The notes under the pieces were generated by a model. The model was given only the letters and a program-made list of their open reading frames with translations. It ran no database searches and had not been told where the DNA came from. Position numbers and translations under genes: made by a program. From Cyanobacteriota bacterium SRBZ.bins.94.201705 (GTDB lineage Bacteria; Cyanobacteriota; Cyanobacteriia; Cyanobacteriales; Cyanobacteriaceae): 64,000 nt of DNA. This document shows positions 39,356-48,669 of the stretch, one piece after another. The stretch lies in contig JAUQQP010000035.1 in assembly GCA_030549855.1 (NCBI GenBank), forward strand, positions 1-64,000. Direction: 5' to 3'. Position 1 is the first letter of the stretch; every line of letters starts with the position of its first letter.

Positions 39356-40756
39356 ATGTATAGGAGATATTGTTGTCTTTTAATCCTCGCCTGGCTGTTA
39401 ACGAGTGTAAATCCCGCAAGGGGGGATGACAACTCTTCCGGCCAAAGATATAATCCTAGTGCCAACCCTCTACTTTTCCCCACAAAAAAAGAAGAGGTGG
39501 AAATCCGCAGAAGGCAATCCATTAGTCTAAATGAGGCCATCAAAATTGCCTTGGAAAACAACAAACAGTTGCAGGCAGCTAGAATACAATTGGAAAGGGC
39601 AGAGGAAGGACTAAAGGCGGCTTTGGCGACGGAATTACCTACCGTCACCGGACAACTGGAGTTCAACCAGAGAGCCGATGATGCCCCCACTCTTCCTAGT
39701 GCTAGAGATAGGACTTTACTTTTAGGACAGGTTGAGTTAAGATATAACTTATATGATGGGGGGCGTCGTGACGCTACTATCAGTCGGGCGGAAAGAGAGG
39801 TTTACCTGAATAAACTAGAAGTAGAGCGTATTGCCGAAGAGGTGCGTTTTGAGGTCACTGATGCCTATTATAAACTACAAAATGCCGATGCCCAAGTGGC
39901 TATAGCCCAGGCGGCAATTGAAGACTTCTCTCAAACCCTTAGAGATGCCCAGCTGTTGGAAAGGGCAGGCTTGGGCACGAGATTTGATGTGTTACAGGCA
40001 GAAGTGGACTTGGCTAACGCCCAAAGTGCCTTGACTAGGGCAATTTCCCAACAGAGGAATGCCAGAAGGGAATTGGCAAGGATATTGGGGTTAGGGGAAG
40101 ATGTGGAGTTAACCGCTGCCGATGAGATTAAGGAAGCGGGGGAATGGCAATACAGTCTCGAAGAGACTATTGTAATGGCTTATAGGAATAGGGCAGAATT
40201 ACAACAGGCACTGGTGCGTCGGGAAATCAGTGAGAAAAACAGGGAAATTGCCCTCGCTGACACTCGTCCCAATGTTAGTCTGTTCCTTAATTATAACTTC
40301 ACTAATACCTTCCATGACACCTTTGGACCCACTGGCTATGCCCAAGGGTATAATCTAGGGGCAAGGGTGAGTTGGAATATATTCGATGGCGGTGTTGCCA
40401 AAGCTAGGGCAAATCAGGAGACTAAGACTAAACAGATAGAAGAAACTAATTTTGCCTCCCAGAGAAATCAAATCCGTCTTGCAGTGGAAACCGCCTACAA
40501 CCGTATGATTGCCAACAAGGAAAACATTAAAACTACCGAGAAAGCCGTTGCTACTGCCGTAGAAAGTCTCCGTCTTGCTAGACTCCGATTCCAGGCTGGG
40601 GTTGGTACTCAAACTGATGTTATCAATGCCCAAAGAAACCTCACTGAGGCTAGGGGTAACTTTCTCCAGGCTATTATCGGTTACAATCAGGCTCTTAACG
40701 AACTACAAAGGGCTGTCAGCAATCTCCCCGACAAGGGATTATTCCAATTTCGATAA
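39356..40756 (+). CDS. tolC: TolC-type outer-membrane efflux protein
   Basis: This 466-residue outer-membrane channel of type I secretion and multidrug efflux systems has an N-terminal hydrophobic signal (about 4-22, cleavage after PARG or nearby). It contains the repeated TolC structural motif: two long coiled-coil helical pairs (SLNEAIKIALENNKQLQAAR and RIAEEVRFEVTDAYYKLQNA, then again RNQIRLAVETAYNRMIANKE) and short beta strands (VSLFLNYNFTN). The ATG has GGGAGG directly upstream. No inner-membrane pump partner is adjacent, as is common for cyanobacterial tolC. Confidence 0.93.
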   Translation: MYRRYCCLLILAWLLTSVNPARGDDNSSGQRYNPSANPLLFPTKKEEVEIRRRQSISLNEAIKIALENNKQLQAARIQLERAEEGLKAALATELPTVTGQLEFNQRADDAPTLPSARDRTLLLGQVELRYNLYDGGRRDATISRAEREVYLNKLEVERIAEEVRFEVTDAYYKLQNADAQVAIAQAAIEDFSQTLRDAQLLERAGLGTRFDVLQAEVDLANAQSALTRAISQQRNARRELARILGLGEDVELTAADEIKEAGEWQYSLEETIVMAYRNRAELQQALVRREISEKNREIALADTRPNVSLFLNYNFTNTFHDTFGPTGYAQGYNLGARVSWNIFDGGVAKARANQETKTKQIEETNFASQRNQIRLAVETAYNRMIANKENIKTTEKAVATAVESLRLARLRFQAGVGTQTDVINAQRNLTEARGNFLQAIIGYNQALNELQRAVSNLPDKGLFQFR

Positions 40757-40903
40757 CCTCCGCGGCATCGACCATACGGGCATTTTGCCCTACGCCCCAT
40801 CTGCCCTTTTCCTTACATTTTCTTTTTACATTTGTTAACAAATGCCCCAAAAAGACCCCGGCCCCTGCTACAATGGAACCATCGGACGGCAGGAAATGGT
40901 GAC

Positions 40904-40932
40904 TGCCAGGGCCGACCCTGGGCACTTTTTAT
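40904..40932 (+). terminator. Likely Rho-independent terminator of tolC
   Basis: The stem TGCCAGGG pairs with CCCTGGGCA (one bulged G) around a CCGA tetraloop and is followed by CTTTTTATTT. It lies about 150 bases after the tolC stop. Confidence 0.7.
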
Positions 40933-41100
40933 TTGCAAAATATAAGCGATTATTTACTATTATTATAGGGCATAATTGCTAATAAAATGAGAGGTAATTT
41001 CCGGCATAAAGACCTTTTTATGGAATAAAAGTACCCCCTTCCTGTAACTCTAAACATCGCTTATATCTAAAAATATTTTCAATTATTTTTTGTTACGGCT

Positions 41101-41140
41101 CCGCTAGCGGTATATTGCAAATCATGTTAGTTGCAATATA
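41101..41140. repeat. Palindrome plus 10-bp inverted repeat
   Basis: CCGCTAGCGG (41101-41110) is a perfect palindrome. It is followed directly by TATATTGCAA (41111-41120), a 10-base spacer and TTGCAATATA (41131-41140), a perfect inverted repeat. Its purpose is unknown: a protein-binding site, an RNA hairpin or a small mobile-element remnant are all possible. Confidence 0.7.
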
Positions 41141-41358
41141 TAATCATTTACTAAGGCTAAAAGCTTTTATATATCGGAAATTAGCTAGCTATCCTTAGCG
41201 TATTTTATGATATAAATAATCAACAAAAATGTGGGCAGGGACAGCCCTGGTAGTACCTTCGCCTACCGCCCCCCATCCTATGCTAGCACAACGGCCCCAA
41301 AAATAGGGGAAAAAATTAACAAAGGTAAACACACTCTACCACCCCTACACCAAGAAGA

Positions 41359-41439
41359 ACAAGCCAAAGGGGAGAGACAAGCCAAAGGATAGAGACAAGC
41401 CCCATCCCTACTATCCCTACTATCCCTACTATCCCTACC
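41359..41439. repeat. Short tandem repeats at the tyrS 3' end (array 4)
   Basis: About two and a half 18-base units (ACAAGCCAAAGG plus GGAGAG or ATAGAG; 41359-41400) are followed by four tandem copies of the 9-mer ATCCCTACT (41404-41439, the last with C at the end). This run lies six bases before the tyrS stop codon. The tyrS terminal codons read CTAATCCTCCC on this strand, similar to the 9-mer. Confidence 0.85.
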
Positions 41440-41445
41440 AACCTC

Positions 41446-42663
41446 CTAATCCTCCCAAACCAGACGGACAAATTTCTTCTTGCCCAGTTGGAGAATCTTG
41501 TTGTGTAGTTGGTGGGGAGAATCAAAGGTAGTATTGGGGTCAGTAATACGTTCTCCGTCAAGGCGAATACTACCACCCAGGATTTGTCTCTTGCCTTCGC
41601 CACTAGTGTTGACTAAACCACTGGCAGAGAGGATGTAAAACAATTTGGCAGGAAAAGTGATATTCTTGAGGGAGAATTGGGGCACAGCAGAGGCATTGGC
41701 CATGTTTTTCTCCCAGACGATGCTTAAAGCCGTCTGTTGGGCAGCCTTGGCGGCTTCCTCCCCATGGTATTGGGCAGTTATAGTTAACGCTAACAATTTC
41801 TGTGCTTCCCTGGGATTGTCGGGGATTTGTGAAAGGGGAAAGTCGGTTAAAAGTTCAAAATAACTGGGAATGAGGGCATCTGGAATTTTCTCCAGTTTAG
41901 AATACATGGAAAGGGGATCTTCCCGCAAGCCTACATAATTATTAAGGGATTTTGACATTTTCTGTTGCCCATCGGTGCCAATAAGAATGGGTAACAAAAC
42001 GCCAAATTGGGGTTTTTGGCCAAAATGACGTTGTAAATCTCTACCTACTGCTATGTTAAACTTCTGATCAGTTCCCCCTAATTCCACATCCGCCTGGACT
42101 ACCACTGAGTCATAACCCTGCATGAGGGGATAAAGAAACTCGTGAAGGTAGATGGGGGTTTGTTGGGCATAACGGTTGTTAAACCCCTCTTTGGCTAACA
42201 TCTGTTGTACTGTCATAGTGCTCAACATTTCAAGGATTTGGGCAAGATTCAGTCGGCTTAGCCACTGAGAGTTGTAGTGAATCTCTAGACGGCCGGGAGT
42301 GTCGAAGTCTAAAATGGGTTTAAGTTGGTCTAAATAGGTTTCGGCGTTGCGTTTTACTTCTTCCTCTGTGAGTTGTTTTCTTACCCTGTCTTTGCCAGTG
42401 GGGTCTCCTATTCTGGCAGTAAAATCCCCTATAATTACTACGGCTATATGTCCTTTGTCTTGAAATGCCCTTAGTTTTCGGAAGGCAATACTATGTCCTA
42501 AGTGTAAGTCGGCACCAGTAGGATCTATCCCTAATTTTACTCGCAGGGGCCGACCCTGACTACATAATTTTTCCAGGGTTTCTTCTTCTCCTTCCTCCTG
42601 AGAGGGGAAAATCTCTGCTACCCCTCTATACAACCATTCCCAATCCTTATCCGTCTTTCTCAT
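41446..42663 (-). CDS. tyrS: Tyrosyl-tRNA synthetase
   Basis: This class I synthetase for tyrosine is 405 residues long. The HIGH-type motif is [10 protein letters not shown] near residue 52 and the KMSKS motif [11 protein letters not shown] near 236. An S4-like RNA-binding domain forms the C-terminus ([12 protein letters not shown] to [10 protein letters not shown]). The KMSKS form and length match the TyrZ-like subtype. The start ATG at 42663 is well placed. Transcription ends toward a tandem-repeat run at its stop codon. Confidence 0.95.
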   Translation of the reverse strand: MRKTDKDWEWLYRGVAEIFPSQEEGEEETLEKLCSQGRPLRVKLGIDPTGADLHLGHSIAFRKLRAFQDKGHIAVVIIGDFTARIGDPTGKDRVRKQLTEEEVKRNAETYLDQLKPILDFDTPGRLEIHYNSQWLSRLNLAQILEMLSTMTVQQMLAKEGFNNRYAQQTPIYLHEFLYPLMQGYDSVVVQADVELGGTDQKFNIAVGRDLQRHFGQKPQFGVLLPILIGTDGQQKMSKSLNNYVGLREDPLSMYSKLEKIPDALIPSYFELLTDFPLSQIPDNPREAQKLLALTITAQYHGEEAAKAAQQTALSIVWEKNMANASAVPQFSLKNITFPAKLFYILSASGLVNTSGEGKRQILGGSIRLDGERITDPNTTFDSPHQLHNKILQLGKKKFVRLVWED

Positions 42664-42800
42664 TGACTCTTTGCGTCAAAAATTGCCAACAAACATCATA
42701 CAACAACGGCGGATGGGGCATGGCCTTCTGTCACACCCCTAGTAAGGGTATAATAGTATATCCCTTCACCATGGGCCCCAACCACCTTACTACTTCCCTG

Positions 42801-43205
42801 TTAGTCTTGGATATATTCTTCTCCTGTAGCTAGGGCATATTCTGCCCTCATAAACTCTCTTCCTAAGTAGGCTGCATGATCTAATCTACTTACAGGGACG
42901 GGTTTAGTTTCTTCAAATATTTTTACACAGATTTCTTTTGCCGTCCTTCCCTTGAATATGGTAGTGGGTTTACGCACATTCCCCCCCCTACAGGCTATTA
43001 CCTCCCCTGTCTCTGGGTCTACTGCTAATCCTTTTTCGTTGATAATATTGGTATAATGTTCAGCGCAGATTAGCCCTGCTTCCCTCTCTAGGTAGATTAT
43101 AAAGTAGCCTGCCGGGTCTAGGTCAATATGTCTTTTGGATAGTTTGTCGTCTATTGCTTTCCTTTCTTCTGCAGAATGTCCTTTAGTGGATGGGGTTTGT
43201 GTCAT
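42801..43205 (-). CDS. DUF4346 family protein
   Basis: This conserved cyanobacterial protein of 134 residues is close in character to the DUF4346 domain (LDPAGYFIIYLEREAGLICAEHYTN and DPETGEVIACRG). In some archaea and bacteria the domain is fused to tetrahydromethanopterin/dihydropteroate-synthase-like proteins, but no enzyme activity is known for the stand-alone form. The start ATG 43205 is supported by GGAGAAAAAAA. It is downstream of the next gene on the same strand with a 39-base gap. Confidence 0.7.
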   Translation of the reverse strand: MTQTPSTKGHSAEERKAIDDKLSKRHIDLDPAGYFIIYLEREAGLICAEHYTNIINEKGLAVDPETGEVIACRGGNVRKPTTIFKGRTAKEICVKIFEETKPVPVSRLDHAAYLGREFMRAEYALATGEEYIQD

Positions 43206-43244
43206 GGTTTTTGATATTTTTTTCTCCTATTTTACTCCTTATTA

Positions 43245-44012
43245 TTATTGCATTTTACCTCGCCATTTGTCTACTATTTTTTGGCTTATTTCTCCTAATT
43301 CATCCCTGTTTTTTTGAACAAGCCAGCATTTTTGGGTAATTGCCTTCCAGCCATTAAACAGCCCCAACAAGATGCTATTGAGGGCAATGGTTTCTTCTTT
43401 CTGTTTTTTAAAATTTGCGCTTCTCTTTAGCCCTGTCTCTATGGGGTTTGGCAGACAAAGAAAGTTATATAGGCTCTGATAAATAGCCAATTCACTTTCA
43501 TCAGAGGTTTGGGATAAAACTGCTTCTGCTTCTGAGAGAGGAGATTTTTTTTCTATTAGCATATCTATTAGTTCCAGGGGTTTTATTTCTTCTGATTGGT
43601 ATTTTTCTAGGTGGATTGTAATCTGTGGGGTGATTTTCTCTGTTATTTGGATTTCTCTTGTCCAAATTAGGTGAATGATGACAGTCCATACTAGCCAGCT
43701 ATTTATGCTTTCCTGGGAATATCCTAACTTTTGCCCTATTTTTTCTAGGTCGTTACTGAGTTGTGTTTTGTCTCCATAGCGGTATATTATCAGGGGGTAA
43801 ATAACTATTGCTGTCTGACTTTTATTAAGGAGAATACCAGAAGCCGGGGGGAATAGCTGGAAGATGTCTTCATCTCTTATTATATTTTTGGCTAGGGCAA
43901 GGCAAAGATTTATAGCCTCCCGACAGGAGGAAAGGGTGAATTGATAATAGGAGTTGTTGAGGAGAAAGAGAGAAGCGAATAGGGAAAGATAGTTGGGGTA
44001 AAAAGGTATCAT
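43245..44012 (-). CDS. Hypothetical protein, possibly degenerate ADP-ribosylglycohydrolase-like
   Basis: This 255-residue mostly helical protein has hydrophobic patches. The C-terminal NSILLGLFNGWKAITQKCW resembles the final helix of ADP-ribosylglycohydrolase-like proteins (GALAGAYNGL...). The acidic metal-binding residues of that family are not visible, so if related it is probably inactive. Several cyanobacterial relatives of this kind are annotated only as hypothetical. It may be co-transcribed with the DUF4346 gene. Confidence 0.4.
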   Translation of the reverse strand: MIPFYPNYLSLFASLFLLNNSYYQFTLSSCREAINLCLALAKNIIRDEDIFQLFPPASGILLNKSQTAIVIYPLIIYRYGDKTQLSNDLEKIGQKLGYSQESINSWLVWTVIIHLIWTREIQITEKITPQITIHLEKYQSEEIKPLELIDMLIEKKSPLSEAEAVLSQTSDESELAIYQSLYNFLCLPNPIETGLKRSANFKKQKEETIALNSILLGLFNGWKAITQKCWLVQKNRDELGEISQKIVDKWRGKMQ

Positions 44013-44064
44013 CCCTGGAATTGATTATAAGGGGAAATGACTTATTAAAGGGGAAATTGGAAAC

Positions 44065-44086
44065 AAAAAACGGGCGAAATGCCCGC
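44065..44086 (-). terminator. Rho-independent terminator of aspC
   Basis: Read on the minus strand, CGGGC, loop ATTTC, GCCCG and then six T's. It lies 38 bases after the aminotransferase stop codon at 44124. Confidence 0.88.
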
Positions 44087-44123
44087 AGTTTTGGGGGCAA
44101 GTAGCAAAGGCCCGTACTTGTAA

Positions 44124-45290
44124 TTATAAAGCTCTAATGAAATTGGCCAGTCTGTTCATACCTTTTTCAATGGAATTCATATCAGTGGCATAGGAGAGAC
44201 GAATACAGTTGTCGTCGCCGAAAACAATACCGGGGATGGCGGCAACCTTTTCCTCCTCTAAGAGTCTCTCACAAAATTCTAGGGATTTTAGACCAGTAGA
44301 GCTAATATCTACAAAAACATAAAAGGCACCATAGGGCAAGGGGGCAGAAATGCCGGCGATGGCACTGATGGCATTATAGATGAACTTACGCCTTTCGGCA
44401 AAGGCAGATAACATCTCTTTAACACAATCCTGGGAAGATTGTAAGGCGGCAAGGGCACCATATTGGGCAAAGGTGCAAACATTAGAAGTACTATGACTTT
44501 GAATTTTGGTCATGGCCTGGATTATACTAGCATCAGCGGCTATGTAACCAACACGCCAACCTGTCATGGCATAGGCTTTGGCAAAACCGTTGCTGACAAT
44601 GGTGCGGGCAAAAATTTGGTCGTTGATGGCACCAATGCTGACATGGGTAACTCCGTCGTAGACAATCTTCTCATAGATTTCGTCAGAGACGACTAGAATG
44701 TCATGTTTGACTATGACGTCTGCTAAGGCTTTTAACTCCTCGGGGGTATAAACGGCACCAGTGGGGTTGGAGGGGGAGTTTAAGACAAATAAACGGGTTT
44801 TGGGGGTGATAGCGGCTTCTAACTGTTCAGGGGTAATTTTATAACCATTTTCGGCGCTGGTGGGGACAAATACCGATTTTCCGCCTGCTAGTGTCACCAT
44901 CTCGGGATAACTCAACCAATAGGGAGAGGGGATGATAACCTCGTCTCCTGGCTCAATTAGGGCTAACATCAAATTAAAGAGAGACTGTTTACCACCGTTG
45001 GTGACGATGATATTTTCTGCTTCGTAGTTCAGATTGTTTTCTTGACGTAGTTTGGCGGCAATAGCTTCCCTAAGAGGCATTTCGCCGGCAACTGGGCCAT
45101 ATTTAGTCTTTCCCTCGTCTAAAGCCTTTTTGGCGGCCATTTTAATGTGTGGTGGGGTATCAAAATCAGGCTCTCCTGCACTAAAACTACATACGTCTAT
45201 ACCCTCTGCTTTCATTCTCTTGGCTTTGGCTGAGATACTTAGTGTCAAGGAAGGTGTGACATGCTTAACTCTCTCGGCAATTTTGACCAT
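44124..45290 (-). CDS. aspC: Class I aspartate aminotransferase
   Basis: This is a PLP-dependent aminotransferase (AATase gamma type, 388 residues). It contains [20 protein letters not shown], the [17 protein letters not shown] block and the PLP-lysine motif [17 protein letters not shown], with Lys near residue 238. It interconverts aspartate and glutamate with their oxo-acids; related enzymes also act on prephenate. I chose the start at 45290 ([11 protein letters not shown]). The frame is open 33 codons further upstream into a 39-bp imperfect duplication, which I regard as promoter DNA. Confidence 0.9.
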   Translation of the reverse strand: MVKIAERVKHVTPSLTLSISAKAKRMKAEGIDVCSFSAGEPDFDTPPHIKMAAKKALDEGKTKYGPVAGEMPLREAIAAKLRQENNLNYEAENIIVTNGGKQSLFNLMLALIEPGDEVIIPSPYWLSYPEMVTLAGGKSVFVPTSAENGYKITPEQLEAAITPKTRLFVLNSPSNPTGAVYTPEELKALADVIVKHDILVVSDEIYEKIVYDGVTHVSIGAINDQIFARTIVSNGFAKAYAMTGWRVGYIAADASIIQAMTKIQSHSTSNVCTFAQYGALAALQSSQDCVKEMLSAFAERRKFIYNAISAIAGISAPLPYGAFYVFVDISSTGLKSLEFCERLLEEEKVAAIPGIVFGDDNCIRLSYATDMNSIEKGMNRLANFIRAL

Positions 45291-45335
45291 TGTTTCCCCT
45301 ACAAAAAAGTCTTTAATAAATGATAATGGCTGGGC

Positions 45336-45388
45336 AATGGGGTGTAACAGGATTTTGCGGGAGGCAGGGGCTATAATGGGGTGTAACA
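45336..45388. repeat. 14-bp direct repeat in the aspC/DUF1995 divergent promoter region
   Basis: AATGGGGTGTAACA occurs exactly at 45336-45349 and 45375-45388, 39 bases apart. The second copy overlaps the TATAAT -10 box (45372-45377) of the DUF1995 gene. It could be a tandem regulatory site or a small duplication of promoter DNA. Confidence 0.6.
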
Positions 45389-45406
45389 AGATTTGGGCAA
45401 GAGACT

Positions 45407-46141
45407 ATGAGTACAATCCCCGAGAGTTTGGAAGCGGCTATCAGTCAGGCGAAAGTGGCATTGAAGGCGGCTTTGGCCAATGGCTGTAAACGCATTACTA
45501 TAGACTTGGTGATACCAGACATTTCCCTTAAGGCACAGTATTTAGCCTGGGAATTTGCCCAGGAGTTGTCAGACTATGGTAGTGGGTTAAAGGTAGTTTT
45601 TCCTGACACAGGCGCGGCTGCCCTAGCCAGGAGGGATTGGGGGAAAACGGAGTTTGTGGTGACGGATATAGGTAGCAGTCGCACCCCAGTGGAGACTAAA
45701 ATCAGTGACACTGACGAGATTTTCTTGTTGGTTTGTCCTTCTGCCGTCGAAGTAAATCTAGTTGAAAGATTGTGTCTTCTGGCGGAAGAAAGACCAGTGG
45801 TGATGTTGATACCACAACTAGAGGATATAATGGGGGTGGGGATTGGGTATGCCGCCAGGCAGTTGAGGGAGAGATTTATCAATACCTTGGAGTCTGCCTA
45901 TTATTTTAGGCCCTTGGAGGGGGCGGTGGTGATGCGTCAGTATCCTCATCTGTGGCAGGTATGGAGGGAAGAGTCTAACAGTGGGGAATATTTTTTGGTG
46001 GCAGAGGTGTCTCACAAGCCTTTAGGGGAAACCCTTGAACGTATTTTATCAGGTAGAGGCGAGGAAAAAGACACCGCTGTTTCTTCCCCACGAGGTTTCT
46101 TTGCCTCCTTGAGGGGTTTATTTCGTGCCCTCAACAACTAG
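45407..46141 (+). CDS. DUF1995 protein (LPA3-related)
   Basis: This 244-residue cyanobacterial/plastid protein is of the DUF1995 family; a plant relative (LPA3) assists photosystem II assembly. The core around KRITIDLVIPDISLKAQY and the VCPSAVEVNLVERL region is conserved. No signal or membrane helix is seen. It is divergent from aspC with a -10 box at 45372-45377. The small DUF2997 and ycf35 genes follow on the same strand. Confidence 0.85.
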   Translation: MSTIPESLEAAISQAKVALKAALANGCKRITIDLVIPDISLKAQYLAWEFAQELSDYGSGLKVVFPDTGAAALARRDWGKTEFVVTDIGSSRTPVETKISDTDEIFLLVCPSAVEVNLVERLCLLAEERPVVMLIPQLEDIMGVGIGYAARQLRERFINTLESAYYFRPLEGAVVMRQYPHLWQVWREESNSGEYFLVAEVSHKPLGETLERILSGRGEEKDTAVSSPRGFFASLRGLFRALNN

Positions 46142-46219
46142 GGTTACAATCTACGGGGGAGGCTACTACAATGGAAGAGACTGTAATGGTCGTTATGGCA
46201 ACAAGGGAGGAAATGGGCT

Positions 46220-46423
46220 ATGAGTATGGAAACCCTAGAGTTTATTATCTACCCTGATGGAAGGGTACAGGAAAGAGTAACGGGGATTATGGGTAAATCC
46301 TGTGAGGAGGTGACTCGCGCCATTGAAGAGGAATTGGGAATAGTGGTCAGCCAGGAGAGAACTGGGGATTATTACAATGAAAAAGTAGAATTAAATAACC
46401 ACATTCACAATAGGAGTTGGTAA
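46220..46423 (+). CDS. DUF2997 small protein
   Basis: This 67-residue protein is of the DUF2997 family, with the typical METLEFIIYPDGRVQERVTG beta-hairpin start followed by a helix (CEEVTRAIEEELG). In cyanobacteria this gene and ycf35 are found together with a ferredoxin, as here, suggesting a shared role. A GGAGGAAATGGGC site precedes the ATG at 46220. Confidence 0.85.
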   Translation: MSMETLEFIIYPDGRVQERVTGIMGKSCEEVTRAIEEELGIVVSQERTGDYYNEKVELNNHIHNRSW

Positions 46424-46478
46424 ACTTTTAAGTATAAATTTGTTTGTATTCCTAGTCAAAGATTGTTGAAAAAAGACT

Positions 46479-46862
46479 ATGTCTCACTTCAGCAGTATTA
46501 AAACCCAAATTCGCAATCTAGAGTCTCTAAAGGCAGCCCTCAATGACTTGGGAATAGCCTGGAAAGAAGGCCCAGCGCCAATTCGCGGCTACCGTGGCCA
46601 AACCGCCCAGGCACAAATCGTCATTGAACAGGAGAATAACTATGATATTGGCTTTGCCTGGAATGGTCAAGAGTATGAACTTGTAGCCGACTTGCAATAC
46701 TGGCAACAACCTTGGTCTGTAGAGGGCTTCTTACAGCGTGTAACACAGGGATATGCCCTCCACACCATCCTGCGGGAGTCTGCTAAACAGGGTTTTGCCG
46801 TCACTGAACAACAGAAAAATGCTGACGGTTCTATTCGTCTTGTAGTACAGCGCTGGAATTAA
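46479..46862 (+). CDS. ycf35: Ycf35 (DUF1257) protein
   Basis: This 127-residue protein is of the Ycf35/DUF1257 family, conserved in cyanobacteria and in red-lineage plastids. Family segments are MSHFSSIKTQIRN at the start and DIGFAWNGQEYELVADLQYW in the middle. The molecular function is unknown. It lies 55 bases after DUF2997 and is likely co-transcribed with it and with the ferredoxin gene about 220 bases further on. Confidence 0.92.
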   Translation: MSHFSSIKTQIRNLESLKAALNDLGIAWKEGPAPIRGYRGQTAQAQIVIEQENNYDIGFAWNGQEYELVADLQYWQQPWSVEGFLQRVTQGYALHTILRESAKQGFAVTEQQKNADGSIRLVVQRWN

Positions 46863-47079
46863 TAGGGAATTATACCAAAAGAAGTTGGGATGTCCTTTTA
46901 CACATAATCCCCAACCTCTTAGGTAAAACCGAGACTCGGGGCAAATGGACAAGGTGGAACAGTTGCCCACTGCCTACCTTGTTCCCCCCCACTAATATTA
47001 TATAGACAAACGCTTATTATTACCATTGACCTGTGGGGCAGGGGGGCTATCGTTTTCCTTTTTCCTTTACTTTTTTGTT

Positions 47080-47565
47080 ATGTTGCAGCCTGAAGATTTC
47101 CAAGCTAAAGATTTCCAGCCGGAGAATAATGATGCCGAAAGAAGCCTGGCGCCAGAATTGGGAGGTATTTGGCGAGAGGAGGCGGAAAGGACGGGTTTTG
47201 AGCCAGAATTGGGTGGAGATGACCGTATTAAGGGGGTTTATGTGGACGAGGCTATCTGTATTGGCTGTAAACACTGTGCCCATGTAGCTCCTAATACTTT
47301 TTATATAGAGGCGGAATATGGTCGCTCCCGGGTGTATAATCAGAATGGGGATCCAGAGGAGCTAATCCAAGAGGCTATTGACACTTGTCCCGTAGATTGT
47401 ATCCACTGGTTGGACTTTGAGGAAATCAAACGACGGGAGGAGGAAAGAAAGAGTCTGGAGATTCGCCCTCTTGGTTTTCCCCAACATCATGCCTCCTCGA
47501 AGAGAGTTAAAAAGAGGAAACACCCCACCCCCTCTTCTGACAACTGGCCTATTATGCCCATTTAA
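47080..47565 (+). CDS. Ferredoxin with extended C-terminus
   Basis: This single-cluster Fe-S protein of 161 residues has the ferredoxin motif CIGCKHC (about 60-66) and a remote fourth cysteine in DTCPVDCIHWL (about 104). That layout matches a [4Fe-4S] cluster of the cyanobacterial ferredoxin group found next to ycf35. The C-terminal 45 residues are basic and low in complexity. The predicted function is electron transfer to an unknown acceptor. I chose the ATG at 47080 (MLQPEDFQ), because the open frame upstream is hydrophobic and not conserved. Confidence 0.88.
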   Translation: MLQPEDFQAKDFQPENNDAERSLAPELGGIWREEAERTGFEPELGGDDRIKGVYVDEAICIGCKHCAHVAPNTFYIEAEYGRSRVYNQNGDPEELIQEAIDTCPVDCIHWLDFEEIKRREEERKSLEIRPLGFPQHHASSKRVKKRKHPTPSSDNWPIMPI

Positions 47566-47588
47566 ACTTGTTTTTTGAAGTCACTGCT

Positions 47589-47801
47589 ATGTCTGACGGC
47601 AACAATCAGCAGTTACCCTTCCCCCTAGCTTGTCTGGTGGGGATATTGGCGCCTCCTGTGGTTATGGGGCAACTGGTGGGCAATATGCTTATGGATATGC
47701 TAGAAAATATGGGGAAGGACAGTGAGGAGATATTCCGCGCCCAAAGGTTGCCTCTTTTGAAGGAAAACCCCCGCCATCCTCCCCAAAAAACAGAGGCTTA
47801 A
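47589..47801 (+). CDS. Small conserved protein after the ferredoxin gene
   Basis: This 70-residue product has a hydrophobic middle (PLACLVGILAPPVVMGQLVGNML, about 9-31) and a basic, proline-rich tail. It starts 23 bases after the ferredoxin stop and is probably co-transcribed. I do not know the family. It may be a membrane-bound accessory, but this is a guess from hydrophobicity. I chose the ATG at 47589 (MSDGNN). Confidence 0.6.
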   Translation: MSDGNNQQLPFPLACLVGILAPPVVMGQLVGNMLMDMLENMGKDSEEIFRAQRLPLLKENPRHPPQKTEA

Positions 47802-47835
47802 TTCAGGGAAATTACTGTTGTTCCTTAAGGGAAAA

Positions 47836-48669
47836 CTATGCTATTGTCCTTTTCACGAGGTGTTCTACTGTTAGTTTTTTCTCCTCAACGATAGCAGGCA
47901 AGTCCTGTATTACGAGGGAGCATTTCTTGATGAAGGCATCTGTCCATTTCTCGAACCATTTTAGCTGAAGTGCCGTTGCCGGCGCGGTAAGACTCCCCGG
48001 GAAATGGACTTTGCCTTTTTTATCCATCGAGAAGTTATGTAGCCATTCTACTTCCGGACGTGTTTCTTCAAAGTATTTGGCGGTGATAGTGTTGCCCAGA
48101 TATTTACTTACAATGGCAGCAATGGCTTCAAAATAGATAATAACTTCACCAAGGGTAACCTTAACACCCCCCTCAGGGGTAAGGATGGATACTTTTTTCA
48201 TCCCCAACGATTCTGGGTTTAATCCCCTGTCGAGACGGGTAGTGCCGTCATATTTGGCGTCGCGAAACACTCCACTGCTGAGATAGGCGCCACTGAGGAT
48301 TGCACCGGTTAAGTCGGCTTGAGTAAAATTAGCCTTACTCAAAAAACTACCGGTGAAGTTGGCCTCCTTAGCTATTACCTTATGGCAATTTGCACCGATG
48401 AGGTAGGCTTTGATAAAATAAGCACCGGTGAGGTTGGCACCAGTGAGGTTGGCACCAGTGAGGTTGGCTTCGTTAAAATAACACCTGCTGAGGTTGGCAC
48501 CAGTCAAATCGGCATCCCGTAAGTCGGCATAACTCAAATCTGCGCCTTCCAGGTTGATACCCCTTAACTGGGCCTTCCTCAAGTCTATTCTCCTCAGTTG
48601 TGCCTTGGAGAAGTTTCTTTCCCCTCTGTTGTATCTTTCCTGTATGTCAAAAACGCTGCTAGTTAGCAT
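47836..48669 (-). CDS. Pentapeptide-repeat protein
   Basis: This 277-residue protein has an N-terminal pentapeptide-repeat block of about 18 A(D/N)LXX repeats (residues 20-135), folding as a right-handed quadrilateral helix. The remaining 140 residues are a globular C-terminal domain of unknown type, containing the YFEETRPEVEW segment. Pentapeptide proteins often mimic DNA or scaffold other proteins; the role here is unknown. The repeats are near-identical at the DNA level (48420-48470). Confidence 0.88.
   Translation of the reverse strand: MLTSSVFDIQERYNRGERNFSKAQLRRIDLRKAQLRGINLEGADLSYADLRDADLTGANLSRCYFNEANLTGANLTGANLTGAYFIKAYLIGANCHKVIAKEANFTGSFLSKANFTQADLTGAILSGAYLSSGVFRDAKYDGTTRLDRGLNPESLGMKKVSILTPEGGVKVTLGEVIIYFEAIAAIVSKYLGNTITAKYFEETRPEVEWLHNFSMDKKGKVHFPGSLTAPATALQLKWFEKWTDAFIKKCSLVIQDLPAIVEEKKLTVEHLVKRTIA

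Larger units (their letters stand above)
40757..41445. other. Convergent tolC/tyrS intergenic region
   Basis: These 689 bases hold no gene that I can support. They contain a terminator for tolC (40904-40930), a CCGCTAGCGG palindrome next to a 10-bp inverted repeat (41101-41140), and short tandem repeats touching the tyrS end (41359-41439). The middle (40930-41100) is A+T-rich. Confidence 0.7.

Noticed and set aside
41316-41603. Minus-strand frame with a repeated IVG peptide
   Set aside because: It is a frame-shifted reading of the tyrS end and of the 9-base repeats. The true stop of tyrS is at 41446.
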